Part shown: one piece after another, positions 36,234-46,881 of the stretch | How positions within the stretch are numbered: position 1 is the first letter of the stretch | Layout: each line of letters starts with the position of its first letter | Source of the DNA: Fistulifera solaris | Lineage: Eukaryota > Bacillariophyta > Bacillariophyceae > Naviculales > Stauroneidaceae | Direction of reading: 5' to 3' | Assembly: GCA_030295235.1 (NCBI GenBank) | Contig: AP026149.1 | Location: 682,001 to 746,000 of the forward strand | DNA length: 64,000 nucleotides | Made by a program: the position numbers and the translations under genes | The notes under the pieces: model-generated | Databases searched by the model: none | Seen by the model: only the letters and a program-made list of their open reading frames with translations | What the model was told of the DNA's origin: nothing

Positions 36234-37215
36234 TCACTCGACATCTTTCACCACCTCGGCTCCTTTTTCAGCATCCTGTTCATCCCCGTCAATACTGCTA
36301 CTGCTGCTGTTGCTGATGGGTTTACCTTTTGTGGCGAGTTGCTGCAGTTCTAGATCGAGGCGTTTCATTTCCTGAAATTTTATTAAGTGCAAGGCGGCCG
36401 TCACACCAAGGAAACACCAAAAGGTCGTAATCTGCAGCAGGCTACGCGAAGAACTATAACCAAAGGGTTTCAAAATGACCATAGGCAGTTCCTTGTGACT
36501 CCAGAAATCGTTCTTGGCGGCCCAAACTTCTCGAGTTTCTCCCAGGATTTCTTCAAACTCGTGACAACCACCCACGAACAGACCCGTCGCTAGAAATGCG
36601 AGCACAATTGTAACAAAGATGCACACGTAATGCTTCTCTTTCATGCTTTGGTTGGCCCAGTACACCAAAAAAACCGACCGTGAGACCCACACTGATACCG
36701 ATTACGGCGCTCAACGGAATGGCTACCAAATTGTTGCCATCAAGAAAGAAGGGCAACAAAAAGACACCGCATTCCGCGACCTCACGCCAAACATTCCACG
36801 CGACATTGAATCGAATGGAAGTAATCGTCAAATCGAATGATTGGGAGATCTTGCCATCTTTCTTGTTCTTGTAGTAGCCCATCCACTTGGGGATCTTTAG
36901 GGAAAGTTGCAGGATACAAAGAGCAGCGATGACCTTGGAAATTCCTTCGATCCACTCGGCCACTTCCTCATCAAACTCCTTGGACAAGACGGCCAAAGGA
37001 ATGGCGACAATGACCACGACCATAACAGCGAAAAATGCAGCGATAGCGGCGGATACTGTCACTTCACGAAGCATCTGATCCTTGGATGCTGCATTGGCAT
37101 CTTGAGGAATGTCACTCTTTTGAATGACGGTGCGGAATTCGCCTATAATGATGGCGCCTTCCATGAATTCGCGAGCGAAGATGGTGCACATGGCATAGTC
37201 GAAGAGGTTCGGCAT
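36234..37215 (-). CDS. FTR1-like high-affinity iron permease
   Basis: About 327 aa after one frame slip in a T7 run (plus-strand A run 36667-36673); with six T the protein reads smoothly (LTVGFLVYWANQSMKEKHYV). Two RExxE motifs, the ferric-iron sites of FTR1, are kept: IFAREFMEGAIIIGEF near residue 15 and WREVAECGVFLLPFF near residue 145. About seven hydrophobic helices are seen, the last being LLQITTFWCFLGVTAALHL, and a cytoplasmic tail with Ser repeats. A lumenal or outer loop carries HEFEEILGE, an acidic/His segment. Family role: uptake of iron oxidised by a partner multicopper oxidase; no oxidase is present in the window. The alternative is an FTR1 relative with other metal specificity. 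Confidence 0.85.
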
Positions 37216-37519
37216 GATTGTCCCTGATATGAAAGATTGATGTTGATGTAAGGCTTTTGGTGTGGGAGGACGATACTATAAGACGTGGATGGCAACCAAA
37301 TTTGTGAGGTCGTTCGAAAATATTTTTCGAGGTCCCCATGACCCATGACCCATCACGTGAATTTTTGATTGGATTTCGGAGTTCTCATTTGGTTATAAAT
37401 GTAAATCTTCCACGCCACTCTATGCTCTATACCTGGTACACTTTGATATTGAATTTTGCTAGGATCGACTGTCAACCAAGTGTACTCTATCCGTCTATGC
37501 ACAACCTGTCATGAGCACC

Positions 37520-37575
37520 AGCACGCATCGAGCACGCGTTGTCGTACAGCATAGCACGCATCGAGCACGCGTTGT
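37520..37575. repeat. 23-bp direct repeat, two copies
   Basis: Identical 23-bp units at 37520-37542 and 37553-37575, 33-bp period. Each unit itself contains two AGCACGC elements separated by ATCG. Origin unknown. Confidence 0.9.
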
Positions 37576-37650
37576 GGCGCCGGTTGTGGTTGTGATGTTG
37601 GGATTTGCAGTTTGCAGGTACCGGTACTTGTAGAATAGGCAGGAAAGAGC

Positions 37651-37713
37651 GTTAAAATTCTGCCTCGTCGTAGACGCTACGTAGAATCTTGTACTGGGAG
37701 GCAGAATTTTAAC
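37651..37713. repeat. 15-bp perfect inverted repeat with 33-nt loop
   Basis: The arms are GTTAAAATTCTGCCT (37651-37665) and its exact complement at 37699-37713. The 33-nt interior holds a smaller GTAG/CTAC palindrome. It may be a hairpin, a terminator or the remnant of a short element; no gene lies within 200 bp. Confidence 0.85.
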
Positions 37714-37981
37714 ATCCTTCCGTCTCCCGATCCGTTGATGACGTGCCTTATGTCGCAACGCGGTGGCTGGATTCCGTTCGTATTTGACAGTGGCGTCGTT
37801 TACTACTAAGTACTAAGTACAAGGCACAAGTAAGTTCACGTGTCTCGCCTGTACCAGTACCGTCCATACTCCTTTGCCGTGCTTGTACTGTACCTGTCAA
37901 ACACGAGAGACGAGAGACAGAAACATTACCAGGTATTTGTACTGGTAAACATTTCTTTGTTACTTGTGTTTCCATGATTTC

Positions 37982-38986
37982 TCATTTATCATGATCAATC
38001 ACCAATACGTCTTCTTTATTCGACATTATTGGTAGATGTTCTTCATTTGCGTACTGAATCAAAATGCTTTCCAATGATTCATCCGACCGAAAACCAAGCT
38101 CATGAGCTCGCTCCGTTTCGATACGTTGAGCCGATAATTTGGAAGCGTATTCCCCATCTACCGAATTTGAAGCATAACGAACGAGCTGGACTACCTCTCT
38201 TCCTGCCACACGCTCTAGGGTGCTGATCATTTCTCGGACTGTTAACAGGAGCCCCGGCATTGTGAGGATGCGATCCGTTGGTAATACAGGCTCATACACT
38301 GCTGCATGGAGCAAGAATCCTACAGCCGCCCTCGAAGAAGCAATTGTAATCAAAGAGCTATCGCTGAAGGGAAATTCAGCTTCCTTCCCATGCCATGGAT
38401 CACGGAGCACATTCGACACGTAGGAAAAAGTAACGCTATCGGATGTATCTGGTCGAATCACGATGATAGGCAGTCGGATACTTGTTGCTGTCAGGACACC
38501 TTTCCGCGTCGAATCTTCCAAAAGCTCCTCAAAAGCCCTTTGGGTTGCGTCTGATGCACTTGAAGTGTTCGCCTGACTTGCTACTATTTCAAGAGGATGA
38601 CAACAATTTACGCTGGAGGCAAACACCAATCGTGGCTTGTAATCTCCGAGCTTTCGCATTGTATCGAGTAGAAGCAACGACCCTTCTAGTACTTCGGCAT
38701 AACCGACTTCTACATCTGCCTCGACTCGATCAGTCATAGCCGTCAAATTAAAGATGAAATGAGGCATGCTTTCGAACAGGGCGCTCATATGAGAAGAGTT
38801 GGTCATGTCAACTGACTGAGCGTTGATACTCATGTTGTTGCTTTCGGGGGGAATGCCCGGTTCCGTCACGTCAGCGAGGGTTAAATGTGCGACGCGATGA
38901 TTCCCAAAACCACCGTTTTGAATCAACGAGTCGACCAGTTTCTGGGCAATCCAACTGGATGCTCCAATTATCAACACGTGTGCCAT
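37982..38986 (-). CDS. SDR-like NAD-epimerase family protein, probably degenerate
   Basis: 334 aa from ATG 38986, the first ATG of an otherwise open frame. It has a Rossmann start (HVLIIGASSWIAQKLVDSL), LTLADVTEP, the loop FNLTAMTDRVEADVEVGYAE, RLVFASSVNCCHP, a helical TQRAFEELLEDSTRKG, and SIRLPIIVIRPDTSDS. The order matches extended SDR proteins of the D-erythronate dehydrogenase type. Expected catalytic residues appear replaced: the usual YxxxK aligns with DATQR (Tyr to Asp, Lys to Arg), and the GxxGxxG motif reads GASSWIA, with two of three glycines lost. It may bind a dinucleotide without reducing it, or use other residues. The frame is intact. Alignment was by eye. Confidence 0.75.
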   Translation of the reverse strand: MAHVLIIGASSWIAQKLVDSLIQNGGFGNHRVAHLTLADVTEPGIPPESNNMSINAQSVDMTNSSHMSALFESMPHFIFNLTAMTDRVEADVEVGYAEVLEGSLLLLDTMRKLGDYKPRLVFASSVNCCHPLEIVASQANTSSASDATQRAFEELLEDSTRKGVLTATSIRLPIIVIRPDTSDSVTFSYVSNVLRDPWHGKEAEFPFSDSSLITIASSRAAVGFLLHAAVYEPVLPTDRILTMPGLLLTVREMISTLERVAGREVVQLVRYASNSVDGEYASKLSAQRIETERAHELGFRSDESLESILIQYANEEHLPIMSNKEDVLVIDHDK

Positions 38987-39263
38987 TTTGAGGGAAAATG
39001 TTGTTGCTGGATCGAAGGCAACTGGTGATAACAATCGTGAGAAAATCTTCGACGAGCTTTGCACCGAGGAAGAGTTCGCATCATTTCTCGAAATTCGCTC
39101 CGATCCAGAATACACCGATTTAGTACATACGAAAAGCTGGTTCTGCTTCAAATGCGCTCATTGGTACTTAAGAGGATGCACCTATCGACGACAACACGCT
39201 TCTTAAACTCTATGCCGTATCAAAAGTTGCCTCTAAACCAGGTCTATAAAATTAGCCGATTCT

Positions 39264-40632
39264 TCATCCTACCAAAAGATAATCTGCCAAGGGTAGTACA
39301 CCGCCCGTGGACTCCTCCGATCGCAACTGCTCCGCAGGTGCGGATGACCAGTCCACATTCTCTTTGAGATAACGGAGCTGCAATGTCAAACGGTCTGGTT
39401 GATCCGCCGAGTCGGCTCCGGGTACCAAAGCTACTGAACCCGAAGGACGCGTATCGATCAAAGTGGGATTGAGCAATACCGAGACCGTAGTTTGTTCCGT
39501 TCCTGCCAACTGCGCGTACCGTCCCGGGATGCCATTTTGAAATTTGACGTGGTCGGCACCCACTAAGCCGACCAGTAAACCTCCTTTGTTCGCACGTGTC
39601 CACATATATGCTCGACTGGCCATGGATTGATCCCAGAGGATCCGGCCGCTAAAGAAGTTTCGAAAAGACATTTCTTGATCGAGTTTTTCTCCCGACATGG
39701 TATGTTTCAACAATCCCATAGATTGATGTAGTTCGAACGAAGGACGAATCACATAATCGACGTAGGTCGCATATTGTAGACCGCGGGCAAAACTGGCAAA
39801 CGCAGGTCTGATGGAGGGACAGTGTTTTTACGATTGATGAGATGACACGATAATTTAGCGGTTTTCATATCAGTACACAAGGGTCGATCGATACTTACCG
39901 ATCAATGATGTATTCTTTCAAACGATCTTTCGGCAACCCGGGTAGTCCATCCTTTTCCACGAGAGCCAAATCTTCGGAATTGACATTCAGAGCCACAGAG
40001 GAATGCCCCGTTGTTGCGCTAGGCGAAACACGGGGGCATATGTGTCAAACGACCAATTCCATCGCGTATTCCATTCGACGCCTTGTCGTAACTGTTCGAG
40101 AGATAAATTCCCCGCCACGAACTCATCCAGTATGGGCTGAAATTGAATCTGTACCTGTTCGAGTCCAATCGCTAAAGGTCCTTTTCTATTCTGGTGCAAG
40201 GATTCTACGAGAAGTGCTTGTAAATTGTGATCTCGGGCCGCATTGTGATGTTCGCCTAACCAAAGTGCCCCCGACGAAATCGAAGAGATACTCCGCAGAA
40301 ATTGATCGGGCTTTCAATAGTGCAGGCAAAGATAAGAGATTTTAGAGATGGGGGAACCTGTACAAATTATGGAGATCATTTGAGAAGAAACGACTCACTT
40401 GAACGACACCTAAAGTCGGCGACAAGGCGCTCGTAGCATCAGGACACACTTGGTATGCAGTAAAAGTATTTCTAGCTTTTGCTGACTTTGATACAGGAAA
40501 GAACCCGCTTCCGGCTCCGAGTACTACATTCTGTAAGAGTTGTCTTCGTTTATGAGAATTAATTTGCAAGGCGTGAAGACAGCAAGGAAGAATGATCGTC
40601 AAAAGGACAGTGTATCGCGTCGTGAACTTCAT
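39264..40632 (-). CDS. ChaN-like haem-binding domain protein, plastid-targeted
   Basis: Three exons (40632-40399, 40310-39899, 39807-39264) with introns of 88 and 91 bp. Start ATG 40632 is preferred over an upstream TTG frame because it begins a signal peptide (MKFTTRYTVLLTIILPCCLHA), followed by a twin-arginine-like RRQLLQNVVLGAGSG leader ending AKA. This suggests thylakoid-lumen delivery. The body has the ChaN (haem-binding uptake, Tiki superfamily) signature ALWLGEHHNAARDHNLQ and PLAIGLEQVQ, WNTRWNWSFDTYAP, SMASRAYMW and GLVGADHVKFQNG. Bacterial ChaN binds haem in iron uptake; the diatom role is not known. One frame slip near 39995-40000 separates RGIPL from VALNVNSED. The exon-intron model is inferred from continuity of the domain. 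Confidence 0.8.
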
Positions 40633-41410
40633 TCTCTCTCTCTCTTTCGCGGCTATTCGAATGAAGAATCTATTGAAACTGAATGGTATGAGAATCACAC
40701 CCTCTCGAAGTGGGCACTGGTGTTTCAATAATGTCATTCTTTGCTTCGACAGGTGTTGAAAGAGTTGAGAACACTTCATCAAACGAAACTCGAAAGGAGG
40801 AAGAGGAAGAACGGATCTCCTTCTCTTCGCCCCCCTCGCGCTGACGCTGACGCAGTGGTGAGAACTGCTACTTCGTCTAATCGGTATTCAACGGCTTCCA
40901 CAAAGTTCATTATTTACCCCTATTGTAAAATGTGACTATGCGTGTTAATGTACTAAAACGGCATTCACATAGAGATAGTTAACTGTTGTGACTTATGCCG
41001 AGTACGAACGCGCACGCGCGAAGAAGGGTCGTTTTCCGTACTTCAATGTAAGCATGAACGGACAACAGGCAAGAAATGTCCAACGAAAACGCCCTTTGAA
41101 GGAGATCCGGGAGGATTTATCCCCTTCGAAGAGGTCCGAGGGATCAGACCTTTTCAAATTACAAAGAGCTGCAATCGTTATTGCTGGCGAGACGACTCGG
41201 ATTATGAATGTTATCATTCACACAATCATCAAAGCAGAGCTCTTGATTGTTGATGAAACGGAGATAGTCACATTTTCAATGGCTTGACAACTCCTCGTCG
41301 GCGCAAAATGTAAAATAGGAAAAACTATTCAATCGAATAGCAGCAATCGCTTTCTCGATGACTATCAGTATCTTTATAAATTAACAATCACTATTCCTAA
41401 CACTTTTACA
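40633..41410. other. Intergenic region
   Basis: Between the start of the ChaN-like gene and the end of HSF1. Open frames at 40741-40935 and 40988-41287 lack a supported start, and I recognise no product. A CT microsatellite overlaps the ChaN-like start near 40632-40645. Confidence 0.4.
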
Positions 41411-42562
41411 TTAAGGCGGAGCAGACGGACTCCTTCCTTGTTGCTGTTGCTGCCTCAAGAGTAAGTACAACACGCGCGGATCGATGGGCCGTTGCGTTCG
41501 GGGATCGAGCGCCTGTTGCTGCCCTTGTTGTCCAGGGAGTTGTTGCAGCGCCCGCGTGAGCTGATCCTGTCGACGATAGGACAAATCTTGGAGAAATGCA
41601 GTGTTTGAGACGGAAGGTTGAGCCGACTGAATATACAACGACGAGGGCAAGGAGGATTGCAGCAACGAATTATTTCGCCCAACAGTGTGCGCCATTTGTT
41701 GTTGTCGAAGACGAATTCCTTGCAAACGATTCATTTCTTGTTGCGAGGGAAGATAAGAAAAGGGGGATGTACCCGAAAACCCAGTCGGAAGAGACGTCGG
41801 TGACGAAGAGATGTTCGACAATTGGCTGGCGAAATTGTCTAGGCGACTCGTCCTGCACTCGTCTATGCTCGCCTCGCGCCCGGTTAGGGCACCCACAACT
41901 GGTCCAGGTCCAGGGATAGCCAGTTTGCGCTGCTTCTTTTCACTATCAATTACAATGAACCTCAAAAGATCTTCCCGACCGCGCTGGAAGCAGTCATGAT
42001 GATAGGCGAAAGTGCCCTTCGGATAACGATCCTCATCAAGAATGCGTTTAAAACCAAAGCGGTTCAGTTTTCTAGTGAAACTTTGGAACTTTGTTCCTTG
42101 AAAGTGAGGCTCCAAAACAGTTTCGCTGAATGTTTGGGGAAAGATGCAGAATTCGGTGCCCTCCGGATTCCATCGAATGACGTGAGCGAATTCGGAAAAC
42201 GAAAGAATGCGCATGATCTTTTCTGGAAAGTTCATTGAGGTCTTTTCGGCACCGAAGGGACGTTCGGCGGATATTTCTTCATCCTTTTTGGCTGGATTGG
42301 ACGACGAGTCATTCCGAAGCGAAGGCGAGCGACGTTGGATTTTGTATTCAATTTTCCCATCATCATTTTCTTCTGGATTTAGTTTGCCTCGCTTTTGGGG
42401 TGCAGAGTCTGCTTGTATAATGAACGAGCGGCACGGTGAGTTTAGAAGTGAACCTCTTAGAACACATAGGGTGATTTGCCTTGCTGCCTGTCGTCGTGCC
42501 GTATGGCGGCACCTACCTTCTGCATCGTTCTCGAGGATCCTCTTCGGTGATCTTTGTTCCAT
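41411..42562 (-). CDS. Heat shock factor-type transcription factor (copy 1)
   Basis: Two exons, 42562-42517 and 42411-41411, with a 105-bp intron; 348 aa, no frame break. The HSF DNA-binding domain runs from FPEKIMRILSFSEFAHVIRW through GTEFCIFPQTFSETVLEPHF and GTKFQSFTRKLNRFGFKRI to DRYPKGTFAYHHDCFQRGRE, the diatom style of HSF recognition helix. The C-terminal half is Gln/Pro/Ser-rich (QQLPGQQGQQQ), typical of an activation region; no clear long leucine-repeat trimerisation domain is visible. It is nuclear and binds inverted nGAAn repeats in the family; HSF genes are greatly expanded in diatoms. Its tail-to-head neighbour at 43945-45179 is a paralogue with the same first intron. Confidence 0.9.
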   Translation of the reverse strand: MEQRSPKRILENDAEGRCRHTARRQAARQITLCVLRGSLLNSPCRSFIIQADSAPQKRGKLNPEENDDGKIEYKIQRRSPSLRNDSSSNPAKKDEEISAERPFGAEKTSMNFPEKIMRILSFSEFAHVIRWNPEGTEFCIFPQTFSETVLEPHFQGTKFQSFTRKLNRFGFKRILDEDRYPKGTFAYHHDCFQRGREDLLRFIVIDSEKKQRKLAIPGPGPVVGALTGREASIDECRTSRLDNFASQLSNISSSPTSLPTGFSGTSPFSYLPSQQEMNRLQGIRLRQQQMAHTVGRNNSLLQSSLPSSLYIQSAQPSVSNTAFLQDLSYRRQDQLTRALQQLPGQQGQQQALDPRTQRPIDPRVLYLLLRQQQQQGRSPSAPP

Positions 42563-43944
42563 GATCTGTCTTATAAATGGTAAAACTTTAATTGAGCTTT
42601 TCGGTTTGTTGATCAATGCGCAACGCGTAGTTTATTTCGAGAAACAAAAGTGTGAGAGAGAAGACCTTTTGAAGTAGCTTCTGGAAAAGTGGGCGTTTCC
42701 AGTCTGGGGTTAGATCTCCGCCTCCCGCATCGCCGCATTCAAGCTCCGTTTCGACAATTTATTGTTGGGAACACGACGAGCAGTAGATGTAAGTACGAAG
42801 AATTCATCCTTCCTTGCGTGTAAAAAAAGTAGCTACGAGCTTCAAAGCCGAAAGGAATAGTATAGTCTAGAGAATCGTACACACCACCAGTGGCGTCGAC
42901 TAAACCCCCACCGGATTAATCTGTCCGAGCCCTTTCAATAAGTATTATCTGTCCGTTAGGGAATGCCCAGTGTAACACTTCTCATTTGGATACTTTTCAC
43001 CAAGACTGGATGCTCCCAGTGATGTAGGGTATTCGACTTTACTTGTTACATAGCATTGAGAATTATTGGTGTGTCTGGGATACTACGCTTGGATAATGGA
43101 AGTGTGAATCAACTTTCGAAGCGTGTCCATTTTGTTCTTTACGAAGTGCAAAGTGCGTACGTTTGAGGATTACCGATAAATCAAAAGTAATGTGCAGCAT
43201 CGGCCTTTCACCTACCACCTATCACCTACCGGTCCCTCACATTCAAGGTCCTTGACCATGACCTCATTCCCATTTCAATAATCTCGAAATCCCCCAAAAC
43301 CAGAAACGTATGAGTCAAAAGCCCAGGACAGGATTGATGATTGATGAGTTGATGAGCGATGAAAAACAAGATTGAAAGCGCAAGGAAACTAGAATGATAC
43401 CGGAGTGGACTCCCAGCTCCGGTCCGTGCCTGGTTCAGAAACTGGATGTAAAGATATGCAACAAGCCGCTCAAGTCACCACTCACCGTCTGCTCTGGAGA
43501 CCGGAGAAAGTGTTCCGCTGTTTCGCTTTAGGCTCACTGTCCGGGAATCGACACAGTAAATTCACTGGTCATGGAGCTAAAGCACTAGTTTGGCACCTCA
43601 TTATCTGCATCCACGTTTAGGTCCTAGTCTGTAAAGGAACCTATCGAATTTATCTTTTGACTAACTACCGCGCCTCAAGTTTAAACCTTTGAAGTGCACA
43701 TCTTGAGCGGACCACACTCTTGTCGTCATCGTCACAACTCACAACCAGTGTCTCATTTCTTCTGCAAGTGGTCAGTAACGTAGCAGGTATCTCGGGTTTC
43801 TTATTCCCTCGGCACTTCGTCGCATATGTAGGATTTGTTAGTTGACTATAGACTAACAATTATACCTTTAGAACTCGGTTATTTAGCATATCGTTTCACA
43901 ACACAAGATTTAAACTTTTCTAAAAAAGTATCTGGCCAACTCTG
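42563..43944. other. Intergenic region between HSF copies
   Basis: About 1.4 kb. Candidate frames (such as 43405-43620, plus) have no recognisable protein. No RNA gene or terminal repeat is recognised. Confidence 0.4.
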
Positions 43945-45179
43945 TCACGGCTGCGGAGACGAGTGTCTCCTTTCAGGAGCCTGCCTTGCCAATAATAGTT
44001 GCAATAGCAAAGGATCTATTGACTGTTGCCCTTGAATTAGTTGGCGTTGCTGCCCAGGTATTTGTTGGCGTTGCTGCCCGGGTAATTGTTGCAAGATTGG
44101 CATTTGCATTTGTTGAGAATGTGAATTCAATGACGACAGGAAAGGATCGAAAGAGTTTTCCGCACCAGGAAAGCTCGTATGTCGAAGCGGAGGTAAGCGA
44201 GATTGACTTAAAAGGACCCGTTGTTGCATGGCTCTTTGGTTTTCCATAATAAACTGAATACGATTCAATTCCGACTGCGATGGTAGATGCGCAACAGTAG
44301 ATGCCACTGGTAATCCTGCTGCTGCAGGCGGTGATGCCAAGACGCCTGACAACTGGTTGCTAAACTCATCAAGACGGCTCGGTCTGCTCTCCGCTTTACT
44401 CTCATCTCGCACGGCAGGGTTTTCTTGAGTAGTAACATGACTCTGAACGACAGGGCCAGGGACATTGAGTTTTCGCTGCTTTTTGTCACTATCTATTTCC
44501 ATCTTTTTAACAAGATCTTCTTTTCCCCTTTGAAAGTACTCATGACGGTAGGCAAATGTACCTTTCGGATACCTATCCTCATCAAGGATTCTTTTGAACC
44601 CCCAACTGTAAGGTAGGTAAAAAGTTAGATAAATGAGTATTGGCAATGCTTCATTTTTAATCGCCACCGTCAGCAGCTACTTACCGGTTTAGTTTTCTCG
44701 TGAAAGATTGAAATTTAGTGCCCTGAAAATGGGGCTCCAGAACGGTCTCGGTGAAGGAGTCAAGGACGATCGAAAATTCAGTGCCCTCTGCATTCCATCG
44801 GATAACGTGGTCGAATTCCGGAAACGAGAGAATACGCATAATTTTTTCCGGAAAGGTCATTTGTGTCTTTTCCGAGCCGAAAGGACGCTTCGAAGAGATG
44901 TCGTCATCCATTTTAGGAGGAGCGGACGACGGATTGTTGATCAGCGACGGCGAGCGACGTTGGATTTTGTAATAGATTTTCCCATCATCTTTTCCTCAGA
45001 ATTTCCAAAGCCCCGTTTCTGCGGTATAAAGTCTACTTGTAAAAGGAAGGGAAGAATTGTTAGTTCCGTATTCAGCGTTTTTCGAGTGGAAGGAACGCTC
45101 TGCCAATTCGTCGTGCAGCTTGTAGACACCTACCTTCCGCATCAGCTTCATGTGCCCGTTTTAGTGAATTGTTCTCCAT
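43945..45179 (-). CDS. Heat shock factor-type transcription factor (copy 2)
   Basis: Three exons (45179-45134, 45035-44685, 44605-43945), introns 98 and 79 bp. Intron 1 lies at the same place, same phase as in copy 1; intron 2 splits KLNR from WGFKR inside the recognition helix and is absent in copy 1. The DNA-binding domain (FPEKIMRILSFPEFDHVIRW, GTEFSIVLDSFTETVLEPHF, GTKFQSFTRKLNR, DRYPKGTFAYRHEYFQRGKE) is close to copy 1. The C-terminal half is Gln-rich with tandem PGQQRQ units (LQQLPGQQRQQIPGQQRQ). One frame slip lies in an A4 run (plus-strand T run 44990-44993); five A restore the match to copy 1 (KDDGKIYYKIQRRSPSL). Confidence 0.88.
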
Positions 45180-46242
45180 TGATTATGATTATTTGTTGAT
45201 GTCAATACAAGTCAACAAGTAATGGGACTATTGTTATTCTTGATGGATTGCAATGGTTGTAAAAAATGAGAGATGTTTATCTGGATGGCGTGTTGTCAGA
45301 TTTTGGTTTTTGTTTTCATGTTGTGCGTTTCGCCATCTCGGTCTCAATTATTCGCACTTCCTTGTGAACGTCGTACCAGGGTACTTATGGATCGAGGCTC
45401 GTGGGCTTCTAATTTACTGTAGGCGGAGAAATTGAAGCATCTTTTCATTCTTAGATCGTCTTGGACTCCATACTATGTTTTCCAGTCTGTCCCACACAGT
45501 CTTAACTCCGTTCGTGAATGTCGAATTCAATTGTTGACCTTCGTTTACGAGAAATTCCAGTATTCGATTATCCCCCAAGACCGAACTCGCAAGTAAGAAA
45601 ATGGCGTCTTTCACATCCTCTCTGTCTATGGACTGAAAAGTGGAGATTGAGGGATGGTCAAGACATAGACGAATTTTGTTGGCCCGATTGCCACAAGGGC
45701 GGAGGCCCGAAAGAATGTTCACATTTTACATGGAGAGAGACAGTGCGAAGCGACCAGCGGCCAGACGGCCTTGGAACTTGGAAAAGGCATCATCGCGTCA
45801 CGTATCAAAATCGCATGAACTATGTGGCATCAATTTCATGGCCAGCGTCTAACGTTTACTCCATGTGATTAGTTTGAGCAGCGATGAAAGTAAATTATTT
45901 GACTTGCTTCACGGTCAATGGCAATACGGCAGCTATTTCTTGTTTCTTGCTTGAATTGGTTGAAAACGGCAGCACCAACAAGGCCGAATGCTGACTAGCC
46001 CGCAATAAAATTGTCAACATCGTCTAAATTAAGTTAATGAGTTTTCGAGAAACTTTTTGATGTTCATCATATTCTCCAAGCTGCGAGAACTTTGATTTGT
46101 TCGAGGGTTGATTGAATGTTATTATCTAATCGGAGGCGACACTAATCGGATAAACTCCGCGGAATTCAGTTCTGGACTAGGACGAACATAAGATCCCTCT
46201 TAGTTGAGAAACAAGGATTATGACCGACAACATTCTTGTATT
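45180..46242. other. Intergenic region
   Basis: About 1 kb. A minus-strand frame at 45414-45722 looks moderately protein-like but starts at GTG and matches nothing I recognise, so it is not called. No RNA gene is seen. Confidence 0.4.
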
Positions 46243-46881
46243 TTATTTGTCGCCAGTTGTCAAAAACGAATCCTCCAGATCCAAGCAAAATGCGTCTTCA
46301 TCGACAGTCACAAATGATTCTTTCATTTTTCCTAGTTCACTCGCGAAACTGGCATCCATTGACAAAGCAGACAGAGTGGTCGCCATCGAATCCCGAAATC
46401 CACCATCCACTGAAGCTCGCTTGAAGGGTTTTGACGGCGGAGCTTTCGCACAGGCAAGGGTGTCATCGGAAAAGCGGTCAAAACTAAAACTTTCCGAGAA
46501 CGATAGATTGTTGACTGAATCTTCCCCAGTACTCTTGTCTTTAGCAAATGCTTCGAAACTAGCTCTATCGAGTGATGTTCTTCGATTCGGAATTGCAGGC
46601 GGATCCGAGCTGCATATTGTTTCATTAATGGATGTTGTCAAACTAGGCGTGTGAAACCGTCCCGTTGGTGTTTCCGTTAAAAACTCGCTGCTGTGTGGCT
46701 CATCTATAGTAGCCAGTTGCTGCGTAATAAACGATCTTGACTTTGCTTTTTGATTAAATCTGGATGCTATTCGGTTGCCTACGGCTTTTGCAATGTTGCG
46801 TGGGCCCGCTATACCTGTTCGTAACATTCGCTTCGCATTGGAACCATTCTCGTCGGAGGAAGTATGAGATTCCGTTGTCAT
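46243..46881 (-). CDS. Unrecognised phosphosite-rich protein (pair member 1)
   Basis: 212 aa from ATG 46881 (the frame upstream begins with TTG). I do not recognise a family. It is predicted disordered, Ser/Thr/Asp-rich and rich in basophilic kinase sites: NRRTSLDRASF near the middle and PPSKPFKRASVDGGFRDSM further on. Both sit in the pattern C-small-x-x-PP-x-x-P-x-basic-Arg-x-Ser. The same pattern recurs in the neighbour at 47185-47739, so the two genes are tandem paralogues. A basic segment (RNIAKAVGNRIASRFNQKAKSRS) lies near the N-terminus. No signal peptide or transmembrane segment. A regulatory or scaffold role is possible but speculative. Confidence 0.55.
   Translation of the reverse strand: MTTESHTSSDENGSNAKRMLRTGIAGPRNIAKAVGNRIASRFNQKAKSRSFITQQLATIDEPHSSEFLTETPTGRFHTPSLTTSINETICSSDPPAIPNRRTSLDRASFEAFAKDKSTGEDSVNNLSFSESFSFDRFSDDTLACAKAPPSKPFKRASVDGGFRDSMATTLSALSMDASFASELGKMKESFVTVDEDAFCLDLEDSFLTTGDK

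Larger units (their letters stand above)
37216..37981. other. Repeat-rich intergenic region
   Basis: No gene is supported. Contains a 23-bp direct repeat pair, a perfect 15-bp inverted repeat, and many GTACC/GGTAC motifs; these are listed separately. Confidence 0.5.

Noticed and set aside
36234-37215. Loss of the second REGLE iron motif in the FTR1-like protein
   Set aside because: The second site reads REVAEC, which keeps the required RExxE pattern, so no loss is claimed.
38988-39206. Plus-strand frame upstream of the SDR-like gene, rich in Cys/Trp at its end
   Set aside because: No ATG start and it lies opposite the 5' region of the SDR-like gene; no family match.
40988-41287. Plus-strand frame of 99 codons between the ChaN-like and HSF genes
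   Set aside because: GTG start and no recognisable domain; an internal ATG would give a short basic peptide only.
45414-45722. Minus-strand frame of 102 codons, moderately protein-like
   Set aside because: GTG start; an upstream short frame could be linked only by assuming another frame slip, with no family evidence.
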